6,322 nucleotides of DNA from an uncultured Verrucomicrobiales bacterium. GTDB lineage: Bacteria > Verrucomicrobiota > Verrucomicrobiia > Verrucomicrobiales > Akkermansiaceae. Where the stretch lies: the NCBI GenBank assembly GCA_937969125.1, contig CALBVA010000312.1, positions 1-6,322 of the forward strand. The letters run 5' to 3'. The notes under the pieces were generated by a model. That model had not been told where the DNA came from and searched no databases. It worked only from the letters and a program-made list of their open reading frames with translations. Position 1 is the stretch's first letter. The number at the start of each line of letters is the position of its first letter. This document shows positions 1-6,322 of the stretch, one piece after another. A program made the translations under genes and the position numbers.

Positions 1-479
1 AAATTATTATGGACCTTCAGGATCCCGGTGGAGACCTTGGGGTATTTCCCGGTGAGGCCGGAGGCTTCGAGGAGCCAGGGAAGCTCGGGAGCGAGGATTT
101 CTTGGCCGACTTTGAGTTTCGAAGGATCCACCTTGTTATAAAGCTTCAAGATACGCCAGTAGCGGGTCCGGCCGTAGGCTGACTCGGAAACCTTGCTCAG
201 GCTGCCGCCGCTCGGGATGATGTGTGAGGAGGTCTTGGCATCCTTCGGCCATGGCTTGGCGCGCGCGGCTTCCTTGGCCTTGGCGGCTGCTTTTTCCTTC
301 GCGGCGGTCTTCTTTTTGTCTTCCTTTTCTTTGACAATGATAGCCTTTCCCGGCTTGTCCTTGATCCCATCATCGGGATTGAGCGGAGGGAGATCCGGAA
401 GGGCCTGGGCCTGTGCCGAAGTGGCGAAAATTGGTGCGGCGAGAGCGAGTCCGAGGGACAAGATGGCTGACTTGGTCAT
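1..479 (-). CDS. Secreted LysM-domain protein (partial, C-terminus outside window)
   Basis: Visible are 159 codons from the ATG at 479-477 to the window edge, with no stop. Residues 1-24 form a Sec signal peptide: MTK start, hydrophobic core AILSLGLALAAPIFA, and an AQA cleavage site (22-24). Residues 25-47 are Pro/Asp-rich. Residues 48-78 are a Lys/Ala/Glu low-complexity stretch that is probably a helical spacer. Residues 86-131 read as one LysM domain: HIIPSGGSLSKVSESAYG, then RYWRILKLYN, then the family-typical ending DPSKLKVGQEILAPEL. LysM domains bind GlcNAc-containing glycans, so the protein probably sits on peptidoglycan in the periplasm. Residues 132-159 are unassigned. The usual GD(T/S)L turn is GGSL here. 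The ATG at 479 is the only ATG/GTG/TTG in frame after the upstream stop (560-558). No Shine-Dalgarno sequence precedes it. A catalytic domain could lie beyond the edge. LysM call: fairly sure; function: unknown. Confidence 0.87.
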   Translation of the reverse strand, partial: MTKSAILSLGLALAAPIFATSAQAQALPDLPPLNPDDGIKDKPGKAIIVKEKEDKKKTAAKEKAAAKAKEAARAKPWPKDAKTSSHIIPSGGSLSKVSESAYGRTRYWRILKLYNKVDPSKLKVGQEILAPELPWLLEASGLTGKYPKVSTGILKVHNN

Positions 480-501
480 GGCGGCGAATGATAGGTCAGA
501 A

Positions 502-513
502 CCGGGTTCCCGG
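502..513. repeat. GC-rich inverted repeat just upstream of the LysM start
   Basis: CCGGG (502-506) and CCCGG (509-513) are perfect reverse complements separated by TT. The element ends about 22 nt upstream of the minus-strand ATG at 479. In RNA it would make at most a four-pair GC stem with a tight loop. It could influence ribosome access or could simply be chance in GC-rich DNA. Confidence 0.25.
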
Positions 514-532
514 GCGAGCGCTATCCGGGGAG

Positions 533-553
533 CTTCAGGTCTGCCTGCTGAAG
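533..553. repeat. Short inverted repeat in the LysM gene leader
   Basis: CTTCAG (533-538) and CTGAAG (548-553) are perfect reverse complements with a 9-nt loop. If the minus-strand transcript starts upstream of 553, this would form a small hairpin in its 5' leader. There is no following T tract on either strand, so it does not look like a terminator. A role is not shown. Confidence 0.3.
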
Positions 554-606
554 GACGTTATTCACAAGGATTTGAGAGCGGAAGCGGTGGATATTTAGAA
601 AAGCTG

Positions 607-635
607 ATTATCCGGCATGACGGAGTAAGCTGCAC
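607..635 (-). promoter_or_regulatory. Weak candidate promoter for the LysM gene
   Basis: On the minus strand a good -10-like hexamer, GATAAT, lies at 612-607. A poor -35 (GTGCAG, 635-630) sits 17 bp upstream. Transcription would begin near 600 and leave a leader of about 120 nt before the ATG at 479. Only the -10 resembles consensus, so this is a low-confidence guess. The inverted repeat at 621-639 would lie across the spacer and -35. Confidence 0.22.
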
Positions 636-639
636 TCCG
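621..639. repeat. Perfect 6-bp inverted repeat, candidate operator
   Basis: CGGAGT (621-626) and ACTCCG (634-639) are exact reverse complements separated by 7 bp. An overlapping second pair, ATCCGG (610-615) and CCGGAT (637-642), nests around it. The dyad sits in the middle of the divergent intergenic region, a typical place for a transcription-factor site. A 6-bp dyad can occur by chance, so the operator role is inference. Confidence 0.35.
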
Positions 640-691
640 GATTTGCAAAATTTAATACTGAACAGATGCGCTTCTGCGACGTTCTTATATT

Positions 692-696
692 GGAAG
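692..696 (+). promoter_or_regulatory. Weak ribosome-binding site that favours the start at 701
   Basis: GGAAG ends 4 nt before the ATG at 701. It only partly matches the anti-Shine-Dalgarno sequence and its spacing is short. The competing ATG at 719 has just GGA (707-709) at 9 nt. The signal slightly supports 701, whereas the shorter signal-peptide n-region supports 719, so the start is undecided between them. Confidence 0.3.
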
Positions 697-700
697 TTTT

Positions 701-3700
701 ATGATTGGATTCCAAACGATGACGGTGAGCAAGGTGGCGCGATGGTTCTGGGTCGTCTGTGTGCTCATCAACTTGCCCGTTCTAGAGGCCCGGGAGCTTC
801 CGGAAAATGTCAGAAGATATCATTCACTGCTTTTGAAAAAGCCTGGGAATGAGATCCTCTATCAGAGGTTCGTCGCTGCCTGGTTAGATGCCGATTCGGA
901 AAAGGCGACCCGCGAAGATCTGGAAGAATGGTTAACGGAAAAGGCGGCTACGGGCTCGCCGGAAGCGGCGTTCATTCTCGCAAAATTTCACGCCGGTGAA
1001 GGAAATCCTGAGGAGGCGATGAAGGCGCTGGATCGAGCGATCGAAAAATCGGGAGCGAAGCGCTTGCCGGGGGTGTATCTGGAACGGGCGAAGCTGTGGG
1101 CGGATTTACTGGAGTTCGAGAAAGGTCTGGAAGATCTGCAGGGGCTGGACTCGGAGGACGCGGTGAGATTACGAGGCATGATTTTGCTGCGGCTGGAGCG
1201 CCCGGATGAGGCGGTGGCGGAGTGGGACCGGTTGTTGGCAGAAGCTCCGGAGGATGAAGGACTGTGGGAGGATCTCATTGAACTGAAACTGCGGGAGGGG
1301 CTGATGGAGGACGCGATGAAGACCGCGACGGGGCTCATTGCCCGAAGCCGGGATCCCTACAAACGGGAGGTGCGCCGATTACGGTTGGCCGACATTCAGC
1401 TGCAGGCCGGTGAGAAGGAGGCGGGGCTGGCATCGCTGGAAAAGGTGCTCGCCGTGACAGGAGACGGGACCTGGTTGGAACGCGAGGTGCTGGCGCAGGT
1501 TGAGAGGATTTATCTGCGGGAGGATGATGCCATCGGGCTGCGGGACTATTATCAGAAGCTACGTGAGATCCATCCGCAGCGGGTTTCCATTCGGAAGGCG
1601 CTGGCACGCCGCATGGCTGCGAATGGCGAAATGGCGGAGGCCGTCGAGATGTTTCGCGAGGTGTTGAAGATCACTCCGGGAGATGCCGGGAATTGGGAGG
1701 AATTCATCACCTTTCTCGAGATGAGTGAGCGCTGGGCAGAGGTGCGAGATGAGGTGTCGGCTTTCCTAAAAGGGAGAGAAGGGGACTTCATACTTTGGGA
1801 GAGATTGGCCCGGGTCGAGAGGAAACTGGATCACAAAGAAGGCTCAATGCTGGCCTTGAAAGAGGTGGAAAAGCTCCGCGTGGGATCACCCGAAGGCGTG
1901 GTGGCCGTAGCGAGGCTTTATCAGGGCGTGCTGGAAAAGGACGAAGCGGAGAGGGTCCTGCGGGAGGGCAGTCGTCGCTTCCCGGAAGCAGTGGAGGTGG
2001 TCGAAGCTCTCGCTGCGGTGCTGGTGGAGCTGGACCGGAAGGAGGAGGCGAAGACTCTCTGGTTGACCCTCGTGAAAGGTGGCGCGCGCGAAGATCTCTT
2101 GCGCGTGGCGAGGTCATTAGCTGGTCACGGCATGGTGGCGGAGGCCTTCGATCTGCTGCAGTCCCGCGCTGAGGATTTCAATGAGGATCCGCTGGTGCTG
2201 GGGCAGCTTTGTCGGCTGGCTTTGGAAAAAGATCTCGCCACGAGGGCCGTTCCGTATGCCTTGAAGATGGTGGGATTGGCCAAGTCTCCCACTGATCTGG
2301 AGGCGGGTGTTAATCTGGCCGAGGGCGTGATCAGGCGGGCCGGGATGGAGGAGGAAGTCATTCAAAAGTTGAAGAAGGAAGCTCGTCCGGGAGCGGGTCT
2401 ACTCTGCCTGCAAGCCCAGATGCTAATGAGAGCGGGCGATGTCACGGAGGCTCAGGGCTTACTGGATCGCGCGGAAAAATCGGCTGAGAATGCCGAACGC
2501 ATCGGCCTGTTTCTCGTCGGGCTGGCGCAGCGCTCGGGTGATCTCGCAGAGGCCATTCGTCGGCAGACTGCGATCGTGGATGCGGCGAAAGGACGAAAGA
2601 CGGTGTCTTTGAAAAAGCTCGTAAAATTGCTCCGCGAATCCGGTGATCTCGCGGCCTCACTACAGCGGGTGGAGGAGTGGAAAAAGGTGGCACCCGGCGA
2701 CCGGCAAGCTTGGCTGGCACGCGCGGAGCTTCTGATCGACAGCGGCCGGAGTGGGGAGGCGGTGAAGGAGCTTCGCCGGATGATCGGGAGATTCGGCGGG
2801 GAGGTCGCGAGCCGTGAACGCCTAGCCGGAGCCTACGAAGCAGATGGCGATCCTGCGGGCGCGGTGAGGATCTATCGTCGGCTTTACGAGCAGGCGGAGC
2901 AGGTCGATGCCCGTGCGGGATGGATCCGCAAATGGACTGATCTGGCTCAGCGGGAGGGCTTCACCGATGAGGTCATCTCGGAATTTGAAAAGCGTCGTGT
3001 CAGTAATCCCCGCGCAGTGTCCCCCTTGTTGGCCTTGGTCGAAATCTATCAACAGCTGGGTCGTGACGACGAGGCCCGGACGATGTGGAAGGAGATCGCA
3101 AAACTCCGTCTGCAGGATTCGGGACTCCTTCTTAAGATCGCGAAAGCCGCTAATCAGAGGGGAGATTGGAAAGAGGCTGAGGCGATTTATCGGAAAGCGG
3201 TGGAGGCTGACCGGGGGACGACGGCCAAGGAGGCCTTGATCGCGGCCCTGATGAAACGGGGGCAGACCGCGTCGGCCCTGGCTCTGATGCAATCCCTCCC
3301 CGAGGGTTCGCGCAATGCCTGGGAGATCGAAAAAACCGTCGTGGCCCTCATTGAGGCCGGTAAACTGGTGCTCGCCGGAGATTACCTGAACGAGGAGGCT
3401 GGGCGCTTCCCCGAAGACTGGCGTCTGAAATACTTACAAGGCATCCTTCATGATCAAGCGGGGCGCACGCATGAAGCGGATCGCATTTTCCGGGAGATCG
3501 AGGGGGTGACGAATGAGCTGCCTCGTTTGGCCCAGTTACCCAAGGTCTCGGGTTCGAACTTCGAGAACTTCTTTCACCACCAGCCGTATCTCCAGCTTGG
3601 GAGCAGGGAGATCGAAATCCTGGGATATACTTTGCATCATCTTGGCAGGATTAAGATTAAGTTGTCTCAGCCAGCGAAGGAACAAGGGTGGGGTTCCGGG

Positions 3701-6322
3701 TATTCCACTTCCGGCTCCAGTATCGAACTTAATCTGCCCCGCTCGATGAAAGCCGCTAGGACCGTTGGCTTCCTCTGGCCCTTGCGCAATCTTCAAAAAC
3801 TTCCCGACGATCAGAAGGTGGCACTCTTCGATCTGATGCTGGAGGGCGCTGAAGGTGATCGGCGCTGGTTTCTCCTGCTTCAGGCTTCCAGAAGAGAGCA
3901 ATTTGAAAATGAACTCCGAGCAGAACTGACCCGCCAACCCGGAAATTTGAAGCTCTCCCGACTATGGCTTGGGGCGATTGCCAATCGTGGCGAAAAGGCT
4001 TTGGATTCGGAGACCAAAGCCATGAATCAGAGGGCTCTCCGGGTCTTCGCGGATCAAATGCCTTTGGAGTGTCTGGGATGCCTTCCCCATATGGTCTCAT
4101 TGGGGCTTCTGAGCCCACAGCAGGCTGAGGAATGGGTCCCAAAACTTTTTGCCCGACTCTCCCAAAGCGAAAAAGCAAGCCAGCTGAGGATGTTGTTTGA
4201 TCTGGCCTCGTTCTATCGTGGCCCTTCTCATCAAGAGGTTGACGAGCGGAAGAACCTTGGTGGTAGCGACACCCTAAAGCGATTCTTAGTGAGAGAGCTT
4301 TACGATCTGGAACCCGGTCATCTGGCTGACTCTTTACTCTTCATGAGGGTCATCAATGAGGCCTTGTCCCGGGAAGATGGAGCGGGCGCGGTCTCCGGAA
4401 TCAATCTGATGATCCGAAACAATGAGGTCATTCGGAAAAAAAATGGGGGCCAGGCATCTCGCTCTCGATTCTCGAATTTACCGACGGGTTACTTCCAATT
4501 TTCGATTCTCAACCGCCAAAGCAATCAGTTTCGTCCGCTCCTTCCCGGGAGAGGGCTTTACGGATTCTATTTTTCGAGCCTTCTCCACTTCAAGGAGGAA
4601 AAGAGACTTCGCGGCACCGCCCGTTATCTGGCAGAGGATGAAGAGGTGGAAAAGCCTTTGGAAGGTCTCGACCTTCCAGACGAGCTGAAAGCCTTCACGA
4701 GGGTCAAGGACCCTCTGGAGATCATCAGGCCACATGTGGCCGGGATCACGAATCCGGTCGTTCGTGCTGCTTTCATGGTGAGGCTGAAGATGGATGCGGA
4801 ACTCAAAATTCTTGTGACACAGCTGACGAAGAGCAAGGTGCCGGATAATTTGTTCCTGGCTGCGGCATGGTTCTATGAGGCCGGTGACCTTGAGAAGAGT
4901 TTCCAGACTTTACTTGCGCTGAGAAAACTCAAACTCAAGCGCGCCGAAAGGAGGTATCTTGACCTGGCCTTGGTGACCGTCGGAGCCTTGTGTGCCGAGG
5001 TTTGGAAAAAGAATCCGGACCGATCCGATGACTCAAAAGCGGAGATCATTGAATTGTCCCGAGAAATTCTGCTGAAGCGGATAAAGGGAGGATCGGTCGT
5101 GCGCGAGATCGATGAAAAGCGAATCATGATCTCTCTTGGGATGGAAGAAGAGCTGGCCACTTATCAGAAGAAAGCGGAGCGAGTCGCGGCTGCCCGCAGG
5201 CTCCGAAGTCAAAGGTCTTATCATTTCCAGAGACGGAACCGTCAACGAGAGCCAGTCAAAGCTCTCCTGGAAAAAGGTAGGTCCAAGGATGCCGTCCGCA
5301 CGATGGCTTCTTCCGTGTCCTCGCTCCTTCGGGGCGGGGCAGGACGTGATAGACTGGCCAAGTCGATGAAACCTTTAATCGATGCGGGACTTATTGGCGA
5401 CCTCCTGGCTGAACTGGAGAAGACACTTTTAGATAATGTCGATGAATCGGCCTTTCGGAATTATCTCGAAGTAGCTGTGGCCTCCCGGCAGATTGAGAGG
5501 CTCACAAAAACTTGTCGGGAAATCCTTATGGCCCGTCCGGCGCACCAGACGGCAGCGGTAGCGCTCTTTCTTTACGGCGGTAGTGGGGAGAAGGATTGGG
5601 CCCAATTCTCTCTCAAACAAAACCCCGAATCAGCCCTTCCAAAAATCAAGATTTTACAATCTCTCCTCGCGGGAGAGATACGAGGGGTGAGGGTGAAAGT
5701 CGATCTGAATGAGCTTCATCTTGTGCTGCAGGCGACCACATATTTCTTCAAGGAGAGCGAAGGTCTCAAGGCTCAAGATCTGAGCTGGGTGCTGACCATG
5801 GTAAGTCGAGCAAAGCAAAAACATAATGAGCTTCATCTTGACCAGGAGACGCCTCGGGAAGTTGTGCAAAAGTTGGGGGTAGCGACCCGTAGACTCTTGG
5901 AGATGGCTCTCAAAGAGCCACTGTTGAATGTTAGGATCTTCTCCGACATGGTCCGGTCGCGCGAGATGCTGGAACTCAAGGATGAGGAACTCATTGAGGC
6001 TGCCCATCGCTCCCTTCGCATCAGTTTGGAAAACCGACCTGATGCTCCCAGTGATCGAGAGAGCAGAGTTGCGCGTTTACGGTTCGAGAACAGCAATCCG
6101 CTCTCGGACGGATGGCATCGAGAGAATGGGGCTTATCATTTCCTTCTCAGATGTTCAAAGAAGCGAATGAAGGAAGTCATCAGGCCGGAGCTACTCGGAA
6201 GTCTTGAGAAGAAAGCTCCGTTCGTGGCGATGCGGCATCGAATCGTGATGAGGCTCCTGATGGCAAAAGAAGAACAAGAAGCGGCGGAAGCCTACGAAAA
6301 TTGGAAAGAGAAGATGGCCGTG
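701..6322 (+). CDS. Giant secreted tetratricopeptide-repeat protein (partial, C-terminus outside window)
   Basis: One continuous frame gives at least 1,874 residues from ATG 701 with no stop before the window end. An in-frame stop at 659-661 limits the start to 701 or 719. From 719, residues MTVSKVAR then a WFWVVCVLINLPVL core and LEA form a Sec signal peptide, so the product is probably periplasmic or exported. About residues 86-940 are TPR-like helix pairs. Clear units begin near 86 (also Sel1-like), 153, 222, 295 (the best, ending in KITPGD), 362, 431, 668, 702, 773, 808 and 907. Residues about 951-1016 break the array with a Gly/Ser-rich, probably beta-rich stretch. The rest is mostly helical with degenerate repeats (for example near 1382 and 1843) and an Arg-rich patch at 1497-1518. 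TPR solenoids bind proteins. No catalytic motif was recognised and no partner can be named. Codon use changes along the gene. TPR call: confident; role: unknown. Confidence 0.9.
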   Translation, partial: MIGFQTMTVSKVARWFWVVCVLINLPVLEARELPENVRRYHSLLLKKPGNEILYQRFVAAWLDADSEKATREDLEEWLTEKAATGSPEAAFILAKFHAGEGNPEEAMKALDRAIEKSGAKRLPGVYLERAKLWADLLEFEKGLEDLQGLDSEDAVRLRGMILLRLERPDEAVAEWDRLLAEAPEDEGLWEDLIELKLREGLMEDAMKTATGLIARSRDPYKREVRRLRLADIQLQAGEKEAGLASLEKVLAVTGDGTWLEREVLAQVERIYLREDDAIGLRDYYQKLREIHPQRVSIRKALARRMAANGEMAEAVEMFREVLKITPGDAGNWEEFITFLEMSERWAEVRDEVSAFLKGREGDFILWERLARVERKLDHKEGSMLALKEVEKLRVGSPEGVVAVARLYQGVLEKDEAERVLREGSRRFPEAVEVVEALAAVLVELDRKEEAKTLWLTLVKGGAREDLLRVARSLAGHGMVAEAFDLLQSRAEDFNEDPLVLGQLCRLALEKDLATRAVPYALKMVGLAKSPTDLEAGVNLAEGVIRRAGMEEEVIQKLKKEARPGAGLLCLQAQMLMRAGDVTEAQGLLDRAEKSAENAERIGLFLVGLAQRSGDLAEAIRRQTAIVDAAKGRKTVSLKKLVKLLRESGDLAASLQRVEEWKKVAPGDRQAWLARAELLIDSGRSGEAVKELRRMIGRFGGEVASRERLAGAYEADGDPAGAVRIYRRLYEQAEQVDARAGWIRKWTDLAQREGFTDEVISEFEKRRVSNPRAVSPLLALVEIYQQLGRDDEARTMWKEIAKLRLQDSGLLLKIAKAANQRGDWKEAEAIYRKAVEADRGTTAKEALIAALMKRGQTASALALMQSLPEGSRNAWEIEKTVVALIEAGKLVLAGDYLNEEAGRFPEDWRLKYLQGILHDQAGRTHEADRIFREIEGVTNELPRLAQLPKVSGSNFENFFHHQPYLQLGSREIEILGYTLHHLGRIKIKLSQPAKEQGWGSGYSTSGSSIELNLPRSMKAARTVGFLWPLRNLQKLPDDQKVALFDLMLEGAEGDRRWFLLLQASRREQFENELRAELTRQPGNLKLSRLWLGAIANRGEKALDSETKAMNQRALRVFADQMPLECLGCLPHMVSLGLLSPQQAEEWVPKLFARLSQSEKASQLRMLFDLASFYRGPSHQEVDERKNLGGSDTLKRFLVRELYDLEPGHLADSLLFMRVINEALSREDGAGAVSGINLMIRNNEVIRKKNGGQASRSRFSNLPTGYFQFSILNRQSNQFRPLLPGRGLYGFYFSSLLHFKEEKRLRGTARYLAEDEEVEKPLEGLDLPDELKAFTRVKDPLEIIRPHVAGITNPVVRAAFMVRLKMDAELKILVTQLTKSKVPDNLFLAAAWFYEAGDLEKSFQTLLALRKLKLKRAERRYLDLALVTVGALCAEVWKKNPDRSDDSKAEIIELSREILLKRIKGGSVVREIDEKRIMISLGMEEELATYQKKAERVAAARRLRSQRSYHFQRRNRQREPVKALLEKGRSKDAVRTMASSVSSLLRGGAGRDRLAKSMKPLIDAGLIGDLLAELEKTLLDNVDESAFRNYLEVAVASRQIERLTKTCREILMARPAHQTAAVALFLYGGSGEKDWAQFSLKQNPESALPKIKILQSLLAGEIRGVRVKVDLNELHLVLQATTYFFKESEGLKAQDLSWVLTMVSRAKQKHNELHLDQETPREVVQKLGVATRRLLEMALKEPLLNVRIFSDMVRSREMLELKDEELIEAAHRSLRISLENRPDAPSDRESRVARLRFENSNPLSDGWHRENGAYHFLLRCSKKRMKEVIRPELLGSLEKKAPFVAMRHRIVMRLLMAKEEQEAAEAYENWKEKMAV
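3551..3748 (+). other. Non-TPR, Gly/Ser-rich interruption between the two halves of the giant protein
   Basis: This segment encodes about residues 951-1016. It follows the last clear TPR unit (near 907-938) and lacks the TPR pattern of small and large residues. It has aromatic and His residues (NFFHHQPYLQLG), alternating hydrophobic stretches suggestive of beta strands (EIEILGY, RIKIKLSQP), a Gly/Ser run (GWGSGYSTSGSS), and another strand-like piece (IELNLP). I recognise no family. It could be a small inserted domain or a hinge between two solenoid arms. Confidence 0.45.
4436..4443 (+). repeat. A8 homopolymer inside the coding frame, followed by T and G5
   Basis: Eight adenines (codons CGG AAA AAA AAT) are followed directly by TGGGGG. 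The tract lies inside the giant TPR gene. Gain or loss of one base would truncate the protein soon after: one alternative frame stops at 4639-4641 and the other at about 4688. The intact frame continues past this point for more than 600 codons, so no frameshift is present here. Confidence 0.6.
5189..5254 (+). other. Arginine-rich patch in the C-terminal half of the giant protein
   Basis: Codons for residues 1497-1518 give eight arginines in 22 positions, plus His and Gln (core SQRSYHFQRRNRQRE). Neighbouring sequence is mixed acidic and basic, so this is a local concentration of positive charge. It may be an exposed helix or loop binding an anionic partner (glycan, lipid head group or nucleic acid). 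That role is inference. Confidence 0.5.
5708..5723 (+). repeat. 16-bp direct repeat, copy 1 (in frame)
   Basis: AATGAGCTTCATCTTG occurs here and again at 5825-5840. The two copies are 117 bp (39 codons) apart and in the same frame, so both encode NELHL. Sequence on either side differs. Confidence 0.8.
5825..5840 (+). repeat. 16-bp direct repeat, copy 2 (in frame)
   Basis: Exact second copy of AATGAGCTTCATCTTG (see 5708-5723), again encoding NELHL, within the C-terminal half of the giant TPR protein. Confidence 0.8.

Larger units (their letters stand above)
480..700. promoter_or_regulatory. Divergent intergenic control region between the LysM and TPR genes
   Basis: About 220 bp separate the two divergent starts, so promoters for both genes should lie here. 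The stretch from about 585 to 720 is visibly more AT-rich than the flanking coding DNA, as expected for promoters. Several short inverted repeats are present (listed separately). No convincing sigma70 -35/-10 pair is visible for the plus-strand gene; TTTAAT (651-656) and TATATT (686-691) are possible -10 elements without a good -35. Open frames crossing this region look like chance. Its extent is certain if both starts are right, but its elements are inferred. Confidence 0.6.

Noticed and set aside
533..553. Inverted repeat considered as a rho-independent terminator
   Set aside because: Only six base pairs with no T tract on either strand, and it sits between divergent starts where no terminator is expected.
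413..598. 61-codon plus-strand open frame
   Set aside because: Mostly antisense to the LysM N-terminus and the intergenic region, Arg/Trp-rich, with no recognisable feature.
758..760. Cys in the signal sequence of the TPR protein as a lipoprotein site
   Set aside because: The Cys lies inside the hydrophobic core after WVV, without a Leu-x-Gly/Ala lipobox, and the core continues beyond it. An ordinary signal peptide ending at LEA fits better.
193..852. 219-codon plus-strand open frame with a hydrophobic N-terminal part
   Set aside because: It runs antisense through the LysM gene, then across the intergenic region and into the start of the TPR gene in another frame. The minus-strand reading has a signal peptide and a LysM domain, which explains the open frame.
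1795..2172. 125-codon plus-strand frame rich in Gly, Arg and Ser
   Set aside because: It is a shifted reading of the TPR gene. The Gly/Arg-rich composition is what GC-rich Glu/Leu/Ala codons give when read one base off.
3536..4178. Two overlapping minus-strand open frames (3536-3937 and 3756-4178)
   Set aside because: Both lie opposite the intact TPR frame, overlap each other and have no family-like motif. They look like codon-bias shadows.
4422..4688. 88-codon plus-strand frame over the A8 tract, considered as evidence for a frameshift in the TPR gene
   Set aside because: The TPR frame itself stays open across the tract for more than 600 further codons and keeps its helical, Leu/Glu-rich character, so the alternative frame is not needed.
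1..6322. CRISPR array, tRNA/rRNA gene, insertion sequence or attachment site
   Set aside because: No regularly spaced repeats, no cloverleaf or rRNA-like sequence, no transposase or integrase motifs and no long terminal repeats were seen.

Overview
The window holds two protein-coding genes in divergent orientation, separated by about 220 bp. Both run off the window. On the minus strand, positions 1-479 carry the first 159 codons of a secreted LysM-domain protein. On the plus strand, one uninterrupted reading frame starts at 701 (or 719) and continues to the last base, 6322. It gives at least 1,874 residues of a secreted giant tetratricopeptide-repeat (TPR) protein whose C-terminus is not in the window. 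I read this frame codon by codon from 701 to 6322 and found no stop.

Organism: a bacterium with fairly GC-rich DNA, little or no Shine-Dalgarno signal, Sec signal peptides on both proteins, and a very long secreted TPR protein next to a LysM protein. This combination reminds me most of Verrucomicrobiota (Verrucomicrobiales, Luteolibacter/Haloferula-like). That is an inference from style, not from a marker gene, and Planctomycetota or another Gram-negative phylum with large genomes is possible.

Layout: 1-479 (-) LysM protein, N-terminal part. 480-700 is the shared divergent control region, with short inverted repeats (621-639, 533-553, 502-513) and a weak -10-like box for the minus gene. 701-6322 (+) is the giant TPR protein. 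In order, the encoded protein has a signal peptide, a long array of TPR-like helix pairs (about residues 86-940), a short Gly/Ser-rich and probably beta-rich interruption (about 951-1016), and then a second mostly helical half with weaker repeat signals. The second half contains a strongly basic patch (residues 1497-1518).

How they may work together: LysM domains bind N-acetylglucosamine glycans such as peptidoglycan, and TPR solenoids hold protein partners. Both products are predicted to be exported, so a periplasmic or envelope role for the pair is reasonable. The specific function is unknown, and co-regulation from the shared intergenic region is only suggested. No RNA gene, CRISPR array, mobile element or terminator was seen, and no stretch over 300 bp lacks a gene.
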